Source: Chloroflexota bacterium
GTDB taxonomy: Bacteria; Chloroflexota; Limnocylindria; P2-11E
DNA: 6,076 nt
Direction: 5' to 3'
NCBI GenBank assembly: GCA_013695575.1
Contig: JACDAF010000146.1
Location: 1-6,076 of the forward strand
How positions within the stretch are numbered: the stretch's first letter is position 1; each line of letters opens with the position of its first letter. Under the pieces are notes generated by a model. It had not been told where the DNA came from, searched no databases, and was given only the letters and a program-made list of their open reading frames with translations. Position numbers and translations under genes: made by a program. Below are positions 5,986 through 6,076 of this stretch, in pieces.

Positions 5986-6076
5986 CGCCGTGCTGCTGCG
6001 GGACGCGCTGAACGACGAGCCGGGCTACCAGGCGGTCGTGGTCCCCGACGGAGCCCTCCTCCTCGATACGGTGCGC
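5930..6076 (+). CDS. Response regulator receiver domain protein (N-terminal part only, runs off the right edge)
   Basis: Forty-nine codons are visible, with no stop before the edge. The sequence RVVVIGEDDEPIAVLLRDAL (8-27) is the first strand and helix of a CheY-like receiver domain. Glu14, Asp15 and Asp16 supply the metal-binding acidic pocket, followed by EPI. Next comes the second strand, QAVVVPDGALLLDTVR, in the usual place. The phospho-acceptor Asp (around position 55-60) and any output domain lie beyond the window, so whether it binds DNA is unknown. The GTG at 5930 is the only reasonable start: an in-frame TAG stands at 5918-5920, and the codons between (AGT, TGC, CGA) cannot initiate. 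It diverges from the sigma factor gene, and the two 5' ends overlap as annotated. A two-component regulator next to an ECF sigma/anti-sigma pair suggests a shared signalling locus, but that link is inference. Confidence 0.85.
   Translation, partial: MADEQRKRVVVIGEDDEPIAVLLRDALNDEPGYQAVVVPDGALLLDTVR

Noticed and set aside
1..6076. CRISPR arrays, tRNA or rRNA genes, insertion sequences and intrinsic terminators
   Set aside because: No spaced direct repeats, cloverleaf sequence, transposase frame or stem followed by a T-tract was seen by eye on either strand. Nearly all of the window is coding.

Overview
This is a gene-dense, high-GC window (roughly 70% G+C by eye) from a bacterial chromosome. 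There are no RNA genes, transposons or CRISPR arrays, and no gene-free stretch longer than about 40 bases. Six protein-coding genes account for it. Five lie on the minus strand as a tight cluster; the sixth, on the plus strand at the right edge, diverges from them. The G+C content, the polA-mutM order and the two-repeat Clp N-terminal domain point to an uncultivated high-GC lineage such as Chloroflexota (Limnocylindria-like) or a deep actinobacterial group. That placement is inference, since no marker gene settles it.

In the minus-strand direction of transcription (right to left) the cluster holds: an ECF-type RNA polymerase sigma factor (5985 to 5293); a two-transmembrane anti-sigma factor with a zinc-binding HxxxCxxC motif (5255 to 4614); DNA polymerase I, polA (4597 to 1823); formamidopyrimidine-DNA glycosylase, mutM/fpg (1830 to 952), whose start overlaps the polA stop by 8 bases; and a protein running off the left edge (917 to 1) that joins a double Clp N-terminal domain to a HIT-family domain. 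On the plus strand, a GTG-started response-regulator receiver domain begins at 5930 and runs off the right edge.

The gaps within the cluster are 37, 16, -8 and 34 bases, so co-transcription is plausible. The sigma/anti-sigma pair would then sit upstream of a base-excision repair module: MutM removes oxidised purines, and Pol I can fill and process the gap. The last gene combines a chaperone-adaptor type domain with a nucleotide-binding fold.

Most notable are the Clp_N-Clp_N-HIT fusion, which has no AAA+ ATPase part and a HIT motif that has lost its third histidine; a Pol I whose proofreading domain has lost key metal-binding residues; and the sigma factor's only available in-frame start, which lies 56 bases inside the divergent response-regulator gene.
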